Shown here: positions 15,784-24,477 of the stretch, piece after piece
Layout of the letters: the number at the start of each line of letters is the position of its first letter
Numbering within the stretch: position 1 is the first letter of the stretch
Assembly (NCBI GenBank): GCA_036656795.1
Contig: JAVXHR010000022.1
Location: 1-29,464 of the forward strand
Length of the DNA stretch: 29,464 nt
Direction of reading: 5' to 3'
DNA from: CAUPWF01 sp036656795
GTDB lineage: Bacteria > Bacillota > Clostridia > Lachnospirales > Lachnospiraceae
The notes under the pieces: model-generated
The model's database searches: none
The model's input: the letters and a program-made list of their open reading frames with translations, nothing else
Told to the model about the DNA's origin: nothing
Made by a program: the position numbers and the translations under genes

Positions 15784-16938
15784 CTATTTTGATTTTTCAA
15801 GCTCTTCTCTGATTTCCTTTTCTGTTCCAACAATAGAGCCTTGTACCATCTCCGCTTTTCCACCACCACGTCCTTGAAAACGCGCATTCAATCTCTGCGA
15901 TAATGGTCTTATATCTTGGATTCTGCTTCCGATCACGTACCGATATCCACTACAATCCTCACCCGCAAATACCGCACATACTGTTGCACCTTTTTGCAAT
16001 GCCAGATTCACCAGCTCTCTTGGTCCATTTCCTTCTAGCTGTTCTTCAAAAAAACAGGTGATTTCTTCTTTCTCTTGTATCTCGTTAACTTTATATTGCA
16101 ACCGTTGATTCTGTTCTTTTAAAAATTCTTGTTTCCATCGATTGGTTTCTTCCTTCAGGCGGATAACTGCTTCTGCAATTTCTTCTTCTTTCGCAGAAAG
16201 GGCTACTGATATCTCCTTAACCGACTGTTCTTTTCTACGATAATCTTCAAGTGCCCGAAATCCACATAACATAGAGACACGAATACCCCCTTTATAATGT
16301 TGCATCCCCACAAATTTGATACAGCCAATCTCACCGGTCCTTCGTACATGTGGTGCACAACAAGCACAACAATCATATCCTAAGATAGTCACAATCCGAA
16401 CCTGACCATCTATCTCTATCTTGCTTCTGTATTCCATATCTTTTAGTTGTTCTTTTGACGGGTAAGCAACATCAATTTCTATATTTTTAATTACTGCTTC
16501 ATTGGCTCTATACTCAATTTGCTCCAATTGTTCCTTTGTTATAGTCCCATTAAAGTCCATGGTTACTGCATCTGTTCCTAGATGAAATCCTACATTGTCA
16601 TATCCATATGTCTGATGAATCAATCCTGATACAATATGCTCCCCTGAATGCTGCTGCATCTTAGAAAATCGTTCTTTCCAAGTAAGAATCCCCTGAACCT
16701 TCGCCCCTACCGGAAGTGATTGTTCTATCTCATGGAAGATAATACCCTCTTTTTCATGCACATCTAACACCATATATTCGTCAATTTTTCCAACATCAGC
16801 TCGCTGTCCTCCCCCCTCCGGAAAGAACGCTGTTCTATCAAGTACCAGCTGATAATGTGAGCCTTGTAGCTGGCATTCTAGTACCGTTGCCGAAAACTGT
16901 TCCAGATAGCTATTCGCATTATATAACTTCTCTGTCAT
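15784..16938 (-). CDS. AlaX-type alanyl-tRNA editing protein (long form)
   Basis: Stand-alone relative of the AlaRS editing domain that hydrolyses Ser-tRNA-Ala, and possibly Gly-tRNA-Ala. The 384-residue protein has the N-terminal beta-barrel signature TAFFPEGGGQ (36-45), the zinc motif HSGEH (97-101) completed by CACCAPH (191-197), and a coiled-coil stretch (~230-300). The C-terminal part ends in NARFQGRGGGKAEMVQG, as in the DHHA1 region of AlaRS, which makes it the AlaX-L type. There is no aminoacylation domain. It begins three bases after argS stops, with its AAAGGATG site inside argS, so it is co-expressed with ArgRS. Confidence 0.9.
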   Translation of the reverse strand: MTEKLYNANSYLEQFSATVLECQLQGSHYQLVLDRTAFFPEGGGQRADVGKIDEYMVLDVHEKEGIIFHEIEQSLPVGAKVQGILTWKERFSKMQQHSGEHIVSGLIHQTYGYDNVGFHLGTDAVTMDFNGTITKEQLEQIEYRANEAVIKNIEIDVAYPSKEQLKDMEYRSKIEIDGQVRIVTILGYDCCACCAPHVRRTGEIGCIKFVGMQHYKGGIRVSMLCGFRALEDYRRKEQSVKEISVALSAKEEEIAEAVIRLKEETNRWKQEFLKEQNQRLQYKVNEIQEKEEITCFFEEQLEGNGPRELVNLALQKGATVCAVFAGEDCSGYRYVIGSRIQDIRPLSQRLNARFQGRGGGKAEMVQGSIVGTEKEIREELEKSK

Positions 16939-16941
16939 ATC

Positions 16942-18708
16942 TTACATCCTTTCCGGTGCCTTAAATCCCAACAAATCAATACATGTCTCTAAGATATCTC
17001 TTGTAAGAATTAGTAATGCAATATTGCTTTTTTGTCTTACTTCATCTGTTTCTGCCAGAATCTTTGTTTCATGATAAAAACGATTGCATGCATTTGCCAA
17101 ATCATAGATATAAGCACATATCTTATGTGGTGCGATTTCTTCAAATGCCAATTCGATTACACTATTAAATTTTGTTGCTTCCAACATCAATACTTTTTCG
17201 CTTTCTATCTGTGAGTCTTTAATTTCTAAATATTCTATAGACTTTCCACTTTCTTGATATTTAGACAAAATGGACTTAATCCTTACTATAGTATAGAGAA
17301 TATATGGTCCAGTATTCCCTTCAAATGATGTAAATCTTCCCACATCAAACACATAATCTTTCGATGCCTGATTGGATAAATCGCCATATTTAATTGCAGC
17401 TAATCCAACAATTCTTGCTGTATCTCTTGCCTCTTCTTCCGGCATCTCCCGATTCTCTGTAATCTTCTGATACATCTCATCATTAATATCTTTAATAAAG
17501 CTTTCTAGACGCATCACTCCACCATCTCTCGTTTTAAATGGTTTTCCATCTTTTCCATTCATGGTTCCAAAGCCAAGAAATCGAAGTTCTGTCTCCGGTC
17601 TTACCAGATTGGTCTTCTTTGCACAACGAAATACTTGTACAAAATGAAGCTCTTGACGTTTATCTACTACATAGATAATTCGATCCGGATGATACATCTC
17701 TTCTCGCTCTACAATAGTCGCTAAATCTGTTGTATCATATAAAGATGCACCATCTGATTTCAAAATCATGCAAGGTGGAATCTCTTTGGTGTCGCTTTCT
17801 TCCATAACATCTACAACCAAAGCCCCTTCATCTATGTGCGCATGTCCATCTTCTTTTAAGCGTGTGACCATATCTGGGATATATTTTTGCGCATCTGCCT
17901 CACCTTTCCATAGATCGAATGTTACTTGCAGATTTTCATAATTCTTCTTTAAATCAGCAACTGATATTCTCATAATGTGATTCCAGATAGCTGTATATCC
18001 TCTCTGTCCATTTTGCAAGAGATAAGTTGCCTGTAAAGCCTCGTTTTTGTAATCTTCATCTGTCTTTGCATAGGCACTGGCTGTTGGATATATCTCTTCT
18101 AATTCCTCAATTGTAAATGGTGCTTCTTCCGGATACTTCCCCTCATAGGATTCCTCAAAGTAAACCAACTCGGGCCGACGTTTTTTTAATTCGGTAATAA
18201 TAAGTCCCATCTGGAATCCCCAATCCCCCAGATGAATATCTCCTATCACTTTATGTCCCAGATATCTGGATATGCGCTTTAAACTTTCTCCAATCACTGC
18301 CGAACGAAGATGCCCCACATGAAGCGGCTTTGCTACATTGGGTCCTCCAAAATCCAGAACAATAGTTTCGGGGTTCTTTACTTTTTCTATTCCCAAATCT
18401 TCTGCCGTTCTCATCTGATTCAGATAATCCGCAACAAATCCCACTTTTATTTTCAGATTAATAAACCCTGGATTTACCGCCTCTACAGCATCTATACAGG
18501 TAGCCTCCGCAAGATTCTCTACCACACTTTGGGCTATGATAATCGGTGCTTTTTTATATTCCTTTGCAGCTGCCATTGCCCCATTACATTGGTAATCACA
18601 CAAATCCGGTCTATTAGACAGCGTAACTTTTCCGTACTTTTTATCATATCCTGCTTTGGCAAATGCCTGCTCCAATTCTATTCCAATTATATCTAGTATT
18701 TTATTCAT
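16942..18708 (-). CDS. argS: ArgS, arginyl-tRNA synthetase
   Basis: Class I synthetase charging tRNA-Arg. The 588-residue protein opens with the ArgRS-specific N-terminal (add-1) domain. The HIGH motif is HVGH at residues 130-133 within NVAKPLHVGHLRSAVIG. In place of KMSK it has FKTRDGG, as many ArgRS enzymes do. The C-terminal DALR anticodon domain begins around NTGPYILYTIVRIKSI. It is the first gene of argS-alaX, with an extended -10 promoter overlapping that of divergent nfo. The start ATG follows AAAGGAATAG. Confidence 0.96.
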   Translation of the reverse strand: MNKILDIIGIELEQAFAKAGYDKKYGKVTLSNRPDLCDYQCNGAMAAAKEYKKAPIIIAQSVVENLAEATCIDAVEAVNPGFINLKIKVGFVADYLNQMRTAEDLGIEKVKNPETIVLDFGGPNVAKPLHVGHLRSAVIGESLKRISRYLGHKVIGDIHLGDWGFQMGLIITELKKRRPELVYFEESYEGKYPEEAPFTIEELEEIYPTASAYAKTDEDYKNEALQATYLLQNGQRGYTAIWNHIMRISVADLKKNYENLQVTFDLWKGEADAQKYIPDMVTRLKEDGHAHIDEGALVVDVMEESDTKEIPPCMILKSDGASLYDTTDLATIVEREEMYHPDRIIYVVDKRQELHFVQVFRCAKKTNLVRPETELRFLGFGTMNGKDGKPFKTRDGGVMRLESFIKDINDEMYQKITENREMPEEEARDTARIVGLAAIKYGDLSNQASKDYVFDVGRFTSFEGNTGPYILYTIVRIKSILSKYQESGKSIEYLEIKDSQIESEKVLMLEATKFNSVIELAFEEIAPHKICAYIYDLANACNRFYHETKILAETDEVRQKSNIALLILTRDILETCIDLLGFKAPERM

Positions 18709-18755
18709 CTTCTATTCCTTTCACTGTTTCCCTATAGATATTCACAACTCTTTTC

Positions 18756-18764
18756 ATTATAGCA
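18756..18764 (-). promoter_or_regulatory. extended -10 promoter of argS-alaX
   Basis: The minus strand reads TGCTATAAT, a perfect extended -10; the -35 at 16-17 bases (TTTTCC/TTTCCA, around 18778-18784) is poor. It overlaps the nfo promoter. Confidence 0.55.
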
Positions 18765-18793
18765 TTGTAAAGTGATTTGGAAAAGAGTAAAAT
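18765..18793 (+). promoter_or_regulatory. promoter of nfo-proX
   Basis: TTGTAA and TAAAAT are separated by 17 bases. The -35 lies one base from the extended -10 of argS, so the two promoters interleave. Confidence 0.55.
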
Positions 18794-18847
18794 TAGTTGG
18801 AAATAGGTGTCTATAAGCCTTTTTAATGAAATGATTGGAGAATACAT

Positions 18848-19750
18848 ATGAAATTAGGATCACACGTTGGAATGAGTGGAAAAGAAATGTTGCTTGGTTC
18901 TGCAAAAGAGGCTGTGTCATATGGCGCAAATACTTTTATGTTCTACACAGGCGCACCACAGAATACCCGTAGAAAAGATATCAGCGAATTAAACATTGAA
19001 CCCGCATGGGAATACATGCATCAACATGAGATTGATGAGATTTTGGTTCACGCACCTTATATAATCAATCTTGGGAATTCTATAAAACCGGATATCTATG
19101 AATTGGGTGTGGATTTTTTACGATTGGAATTGGAGCGAAGTGCTGCCTGTGGAAGTCATACGTTAATTCTACACCCTGGTGCTCATGTAGGTGCAGGTGT
19201 TGATGCCGGCATCGCTCAGATTATTAAAGGCTTGAACACTGTCCTTACAAAAGATACCACCTGTAATGTTGCTCTAGAAACCATGTCCGGAAAAGGCTCT
19301 GAGATTGGTCGGAATTTTGAAGAATTGGCACGTATCTATGATGGTGTTGTCTACAATGATAAATTACGAGTTTGTTTTGACTCCTGCCATACCAATGATA
19401 GTGGGTACGATATTGTTCATGATTTTGATGGAGTTATCAATACATTTGACCATATCATCGGTGCAGACCAAATTGCTGTCTTCCATATTAACGACAGTAA
19501 GAATCCACAAGGAGCTTCTAAAGATCGCCATGCAAACCTCGGCTTTGGAGAACTTGGATTTGATGCTCTGTCCTATATTGTACACCATGAGCAATTTCCT
19601 TTGGTGCCAAAGATACTAGAGACCCCTTACGTTCCATCTCCTACCAAAGATAAGAAGTCTTATGCCCCATATAAGTACGAGATTGAGATGTTACGGTTGG
19701 GACAATTTTCACCTTCCCTGCTGGAAGAAATCATTGCTGCCAACGAATAA
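18848..19750 (+). CDS. nfo: Nfo, deoxyribonuclease IV (AP endonuclease)
   Basis: Zinc-dependent TIM-barrel endonuclease that nicks DNA at abasic sites in base-excision repair. Conserved stretches in order are KLGSHVGMSG at the N-terminus, VHAPYIINLG, LILHPGAHVG, ALETMSGKGSEIG, DSCHTNDSGYD and FHINDSKNPQGASKDRH, which supply the His, Asp and Glu ligands of the three-metal site. At 300 residues it is slightly longer than the usual ~280. The ATG follows TTGGAG. It is followed 34 bases later by proX on the same strand, with a shared transcript likely. Confidence 0.95.
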   Translation: MKLGSHVGMSGKEMLLGSAKEAVSYGANTFMFYTGAPQNTRRKDISELNIEPAWEYMHQHEIDEILVHAPYIINLGNSIKPDIYELGVDFLRLELERSAACGSHTLILHPGAHVGAGVDAGIAQIIKGLNTVLTKDTTCNVALETMSGKGSEIGRNFEELARIYDGVVYNDKLRVCFDSCHTNDSGYDIVHDFDGVINTFDHIIGADQIAVFHINDSKNPQGASKDRHANLGFGELGFDALSYIVHHEQFPLVPKILETPYVPSPTKDKKSYAPYKYEIEMLRLGQFSPSLLEEIIAANE

Positions 19751-19784
19751 TCGATACTCATTCATCACACAAAGGAGATTATCT

Positions 19785-20324
19785 ATGATCCATATTAGCG
19801 ATATCTACACTACAGCCCCTACTGATAAACGAATTCCTCTGGAAGAAAATGTTTACACTATGCTTCAGCAATTAAAAATCCCTTATGAACGGGTAGACAA
19901 TGACCCCGTTTTTTCCATGGAAGAATGTACGGAGATTGATAAAGCATTATCTGTTGAAATACGAAAAAGTATATTTCTATGTAACAAAAAGAAAACTAGT
20001 TTTTTTCTTCTCGTTATGCCAGCAGGTAAGTCCTTTGACAATAAAGCATTCTGCACAAAACTAGGGCTTTCCAATCTTTCTTTTGCATCACCTGAAAAGA
20101 TGGAAGAACACCTAGGCGTTACTCCCGGTTCTGCTACTGTCATGGGTTTAATGAATGATACCGATGATTATGTGCAGCTAATTGTAGATCAAGAAGTGGC
20201 TGATGCTCCTTGGTTTGGTTGCAACCCAGGTATTAACACCAGCCACCTTAAATTTAAAACAACAGATTTGTTAAATATCTTTTTACCTCATATCAGACAT
20301 AAAGCCAAGATTATGTCCTTATAG
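19785..20324 (+). CDS. ProX/YbaK-type prolyl-tRNA trans-editing deacylase
   Basis: YbaK/INS-domain protein that hydrolyses mischarged tRNA-Pro; the ProX/PrdX subgroup mainly removes Ala. The 179-residue protein matches this group across YTMLQQLKIPYERVDNDP, IRKSIFLCNKKKTSFFLLVM (carrying the conserved Lys region), HLGVTPGSATVMGLMND and PWFGCNPGINTSH. The start is ATG 19785, preceded by AAAGGAG; the frame is open further upstream, but that part overlaps nfo and has no ribosome site. Probably co-transcribed with nfo. Subgroup is assigned by overall pattern; substrate specificity is inferred from the family. Confidence 0.87.
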   Translation: MIHISDIYTTAPTDKRIPLEENVYTMLQQLKIPYERVDNDPVFSMEECTEIDKALSVEIRKSIFLCNKKKTSFFLLVMPAGKSFDNKAFCTKLGLSNLSFASPEKMEEHLGVTPGSATVMGLMNDTDDYVQLIVDQEVADAPWFGCNPGINTSHLKFKTTDLLNIFLPHIRHKAKIMSL

Positions 20325-20344
20325 CATAATATCCTTTTATCTTA

Positions 20345-22120
20345 CTACAGAATAATATCATCTATCTTTTCATGTGTCTGTAGATTATAAGATTCTATCA
20401 ATTCTCCCTTAATTATATACAGGATATCTTGAATATAAATTCCGCGGGTTGTCATATAAGACTGCCCGCTAATTTCTTCTTCCATGCGACAGTAAAAACC
20501 TTCACTTTCATCATATCCAAGCAATACATATTTTTCTTGGTCTCCATATACTGAGAATCCAATCATATCTTTCTTTGCATCAATCAAAACAGCTTTGTAA
20601 TCATAAAATGCATCTGTACTATAGGATTGTTCTATGACATATTTTTGTACTTCTTTTACGTCTTTTGGATTAGAAATATCAAACATAGATACTTTCACTC
20701 CCTGTGATGTCGTTCCTTGCTCATCCATATCCTGTCCAATTCCTATTAAAAGTCCATCCTTATATGGATGTAGATATTCTGAAAATCCAGGAATCTTTAA
20801 AGCTCCTATAATCTCCGGCTTTTGAGGATTCGATAAATCTAGCGAAAACAAAGGGTCCATTTCTTTATAAGTAACAACATACCCCGTATCCCCCATAAAT
20901 CTTGCCGAATAGATACGTTCCTCTTCTGCCAATCCCTTAATACTTCCAATCACTTTTAATTCCGAATTCATTACATATACTGAATTCGTAGTCTTCTCTT
21001 TCGATAAATCTATGTTCTCACTGCTTCTTTTCTCCTGTTCCGAAACTTGATTGAGTTCTCTTGGCTCCGGCCGATTTAAATTTTGGCCAATGGTTGTTAC
21101 TACTCTTAGATTCCCCTTATACTCATCAATGCTGAAAGAATCATTAATAGTTCCGTCAATTGTCGCCTGTCCCTGTGGTTCTAATTTTCCATTTTGATAT
21201 CTAATCTTGCGAATTGTAGTCTGACACTTATTCCCATTATCAGAATAATCGCTCTCGTACATGTATATATTCTCATCACTCACATAATAATCACTGCCTT
21301 TTGACAAAATTGCCCGTCCATCTACCACTTGCTCCGGTTGTTCCACATTTACACTGGAAATCACTGTATACATGGTTGCATTTTGAAGCCTTGGCATAAA
21401 TATATTATCCTTAGCAATCAACTCCTCTTGAATCATCGGAATATACTCTTCAAAATTCTTCGGTTTATCAGGTACATTTGCATAAAAAGTACTAAACAAA
21501 TATACCATATTGTCAACTACACGTAATGTACTATAATGCCCACTTTGGGAAATTTGTCCTACTTTCTTAGGATTACCTGCATCAGATATATCATACGTCA
21601 TCATCTGAGTATCTTCTGCAGAACCCGTAGCTGTTTCTCTTGTACTTATCCCAATAATAATTAACTTCTTGTCACACAGATACAGCTCTGCCGCCTGTGT
21701 TCCCTTCTCCATCTCAATGACAGATACTTCTTTCATCGTGGTATCCCTTGTGTCAATAATACTGACCTTGCCCGTACTATCATGGAGGACATAGAGATAC
21801 GTTCCATCTGTTTTTACATAGTCACCCTCCCCGACTCCGTTTTCACGCACATTCGTATCCGAATATTGACCCGACGCATCCATCTCTAATGTTGCAACAC
21901 CTGGCATCACTTTCGCATTACCGGTCTTATCTTGCGACGCCTGTTCTCGCTGTAGATATTGATACACTTCTTTATAATTCCTTGCGGTTTTTAACTTCAT
22001 ATCCTTGTGCCCCTTGAAACTCGGCGCCAACAATTTTACCCCTATTATTGCAATCAAAATAAGACATACAATCCCAGCTATAACATAAAAATAACGCGAT
22101 TTTTTTACATGAGGTTCCAT
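20345..22120 (-). CDS. membrane-anchored beta-propeller domain protein
   Basis: A 591-residue protein with a short basic cytoplasmic N-terminus, one membrane segment (residues ~11-30, FYVIAGIVCLILIAIIGVKL) and a large extracellular part. The latter resembles the secreted beta-propeller family (Beta_propel, PF09826): repeated strand patterns such as EGDYVKTDGTYLYVLHDSTG, VSIIDTRD, MFDISNPKDVKEV and YVVTYKEMDPLFSLDLSNPQ. No lipobox is seen, so the helix is an uncleaved anchor or a signal peptide. Function is unknown; such propellers usually bind partners. AAGGGAG precedes the ATG. Convergent with proX. No clear promoter, and a long hairpin lies just upstream. Confidence 0.82.
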   Translation of the reverse strand: MEPHVKKSRYFYVIAGIVCLILIAIIGVKLLAPSFKGHKDMKLKTARNYKEVYQYLQREQASQDKTGNAKVMPGVATLEMDASGQYSDTNVRENGVGEGDYVKTDGTYLYVLHDSTGKVSIIDTRDTTMKEVSVIEMEKGTQAAELYLCDKKLIIIGISTRETATGSAEDTQMMTYDISDAGNPKKVGQISQSGHYSTLRVVDNMVYLFSTFYANVPDKPKNFEEYIPMIQEELIAKDNIFMPRLQNATMYTVISSVNVEQPEQVVDGRAILSKGSDYYVSDENIYMYESDYSDNGNKCQTTIRKIRYQNGKLEPQGQATIDGTINDSFSIDEYKGNLRVVTTIGQNLNRPEPRELNQVSEQEKRSSENIDLSKEKTTNSVYVMNSELKVIGSIKGLAEEERIYSARFMGDTGYVVTYKEMDPLFSLDLSNPQKPEIIGALKIPGFSEYLHPYKDGLLIGIGQDMDEQGTTSQGVKVSMFDISNPKDVKEVQKYVIEQSYSTDAFYDYKAVLIDAKKDMIGFSVYGDQEKYVLLGYDESEGFYCRMEEEISGQSYMTTRGIYIQDILYIIKGELIESYNLQTHEKIDDIIL

Positions 22121-22146
22121 ATCTATACTCCCTTCTTTTCATTTAT

Positions 22147-22189
22147 CGTTTGGGACGGGGTATTTTTCAAAAACACCCCGTCCCAAACG
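22147..22189. repeat. perfect 15-bp palindromic hairpin, REP-like
   Basis: CGTTTGGGACGGGGT (22147-22161) is exactly complementary to 22175-22189, with a T5/A5 core between. It lies between the hydratase stop and the beta-propeller start. There is no T-run after the stem in the minus-strand direction, so simple termination is not obvious; attenuation or mRNA 3' protection is possible. Confidence 0.75.
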
Positions 22190-22214
22190 AACAAACACCC
22201 TGTCCCCAATGAAC
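22171..22214. repeat. two adjacent 22-bp direct repeats
   Basis: Positions 22171-22192 and 22193-22214 are head-to-tail copies differing at three bases (AAACACCC shared at the start, GAAC at the end). The first copy contains most of the right arm of the 22147-22189 hairpin. The second ends one base before the hydratase stop codon. Confidence 0.7.
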
Positions 22215-22215
22215 T

Positions 22216-24477
22216 TTATCCTCGATAATAGTTAATTAAACATCCCTTTAAAATAATTTCTCGTTCTGTATCTGTAAGATTTCCCAATCGTAAGGTAATC
22301 TCTTGTAATGTTTCTCCTACTACATACGCTTTTATACTATCATGTTTTTCTTCTACTGCTTCTTTGATATTTGGAATAAACAGGTAGTCTCCTTTTGCAA
22401 ATGGCAATATTCCTTTTTCAATTAAAAATGGTAGCATTCCCCAATTAATTAAATTGGAACGATATCGTTTGGTTGCATATTCGTTGGCAATATTAGCCCA
22501 GCCTCCCAATACTTTCTGGCAAGATGCCGCTTGTTCTCGTGCGGAGCCATCTCCCGGTTTTACAGCAAAGATGGTACTTCCAACGCCCAGATTCCCTTGT
22601 CCTACTTCCGGATATGCAATATGGATTGTCTCTAGCACCTGTTTTAGTTCTGGCAGTATCTCTAATGGGCAACTATCTGCTTCAATGGCTTTTTGTGCCG
22701 TCTGCACTTCCTTTGCACACCCAACATATGCTGGATCTTTGCGAGATAACGTGAATTCTGCAAGTCCTAGTGGATTTGAACGATAAGAAGATGTTTCTCC
22801 TGATGGTATTAATTCATCTGTAGTCGTTACAGGATCATGAATCTCGGAAACTACTTTTAATATCATGTGTTCCGGTAAAGCAACCATCGCCGGCCAGTCT
22901 TTGATATTGGGTCCAAATCGAACCTCTACACTTGAATCTGCAATTCCTTTACTATCATAGATGCGATTAGCATATATGGTTTGATCAAAGAAATAAGTAG
23001 GATTTTTATATTCTACATCTAACTCTGTTGCAGGTGTTAAGAATCCTTTATTTGCCGCAGTAGCCGCGATGGAACGTGCGTCCATCAACGCAACCGAAGA
23101 TATCTGTCCATTTTGTAACTTTGACCCCTCGCGATTTGGGAAGTTACGAGTAGAATGACGAATACTGAAGGCTTGATTCGCCGGTGTATCTCCCGCACCA
23201 AAGCAAGGCCCACAAAATGCCGTTTTAACAATTCCACCTGCTGCCATAATATCCGCCATTGCGCCATTCTTCATAAGTTCCATATAAATTGGTGTACTGG
23301 CCGGATATACACTAAGTGTGAATTCATCAGAACCAATACTATGTCCACGAATAATATCCGCCGCTGCACAGATATTCTCAAAACCACCACCTGCACACCC
23401 TGCAATAATTCCTTGTTCTACATATAATTTTCCATTCCGAATTTTGTCCTGCAAACTATAATCAACCGCTCCTCCAAGACTTACCAATGCTTTTTGCTCC
23501 ACATCGTGCAAGATATCTGTCAAATTGGCATTCACTTCATCAATTGTATAGACGTTACTTGGGTGAAATGGCATAGCAATCATCGGTTTTATCTCACTGA
23601 GGTTCACATAGATCATACCATGATAATACGTAATCGGCTCCGGTTGCAGTTCTTTATACTCTTCACTTCTTCCATGAATATCATAGAATTCTTCGATTGT
23701 TTTATCCGTCTTCCATATAGATGACAAGCATGTTGTTTCTGTTGTCATCACATCAATCCCTATACGAAAATCGGCACTTAATTTTTCTATCCCCGGACCT
23801 ACAAACTCCATAACCTTATTATTCACATACCCATTGGCAAATGTAGCCCCAATAATTGCAAGCGCTACGTCCTGTGGGCCTACTCCAACCATTGGCTCAC
23901 CCTCTAAATAGACGCCCACTACATCCGGTAATGTAATATCATAAGTTTTATTCAATAATTGTTTTACAAGCTCTGGTCCGCCTTCTCCCATAGCCATCGT
24001 ACCAAGCGCGCCATAACGCGTGTGACTGTCTGATCCAAGAATCATCTTTCCACCACCTGCAAGCATTTCCCTTGCATATTGATGAATGACTGCTTGATGA
24101 GGTGGCACATAAACTCCACCATATTTTTTTGCGCAAGTCAGTCCAAACATATGGTCATCTTCATTAATTGTTCCACCTACCGCACACAAACTATTATGAC
24201 AATTGGTCAGTACATAAGGTACCGGAAAACGTTCCAGCCCCGATGCTCTTGCAGTCTGTATAATCCCTACAAATGTAATATCATGGGAAGTTAATTTATC
24301 AAATTTAATCTGTAATGAATTCATATCTGCTGTTGTGTTGTGTTCTTTTAAAATGTGGTAAGCAATTGTGTGTGTAATTGCTTCCTCCTTTGTAATCCCA
24401 ATTCTAGAATCCCTGATATCTTCTATAATTTCTGTGCCATTTAGAAGATATACTCCATTATCATATAATTTTATCAT
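22216..24477 (-). CDS. aconitase-family hydratase (YbhJ-like)
   Basis: A 753-residue [4Fe-4S] hydro-lyase of the aconitase superfamily. Cluster ligands are visible: Cys361 in IAGCAGGGFEN, replacing the classical SCTN context, and Cys422/Cys425 in FCGPCFGAGD. GSDSHTRYG (148-156) carries active-site residues. The C-terminal swivel domain is present. Sequence resembles the hydratase/YbhJ subgroup rather than AcnA, AcnB or LeuC, so it may act on a substrate other than citrate. Its ATG overlaps the regulator's stop by four bases (ATGA), with GGGAG inside the regulator gene. No other TCA gene is nearby. Confidence 0.85.
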   Translation of the reverse strand: MIKLYDNGVYLLNGTEIIEDIRDSRIGITKEEAITHTIAYHILKEHNTTADMNSLQIKFDKLTSHDITFVGIIQTARASGLERFPVPYVLTNCHNSLCAVGGTINEDDHMFGLTCAKKYGGVYVPPHQAVIHQYAREMLAGGGKMILGSDSHTRYGALGTMAMGEGGPELVKQLLNKTYDITLPDVVGVYLEGEPMVGVGPQDVALAIIGATFANGYVNNKVMEFVGPGIEKLSADFRIGIDVMTTETTCLSSIWKTDKTIEEFYDIHGRSEEYKELQPEPITYYHGMIYVNLSEIKPMIAMPFHPSNVYTIDEVNANLTDILHDVEQKALVSLGGAVDYSLQDKIRNGKLYVEQGIIAGCAGGGFENICAAADIIRGHSIGSDEFTLSVYPASTPIYMELMKNGAMADIMAAGGIVKTAFCGPCFGAGDTPANQAFSIRHSTRNFPNREGSKLQNGQISSVALMDARSIAATAANKGFLTPATELDVEYKNPTYFFDQTIYANRIYDSKGIADSSVEVRFGPNIKDWPAMVALPEHMILKVVSEIHDPVTTTDELIPSGETSSYRSNPLGLAEFTLSRKDPAYVGCAKEVQTAQKAIEADSCPLEILPELKQVLETIHIAYPEVGQGNLGVGSTIFAVKPGDGSAREQAASCQKVLGGWANIANEYATKRYRSNLINWGMLPFLIEKGILPFAKGDYLFIPNIKEAVEEKHDSIKAYVVGETLQEITLRLGNLTDTEREIILKGCLINYYRG

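Noticed and set aside
22216..24477. Calling the gene acnA or leuC.
   Set aside because: The SCTN motif is replaced by GCAGG and the overall pattern fits the YbhJ-like hydratase branch; no citrate or leucine pathway neighbours.
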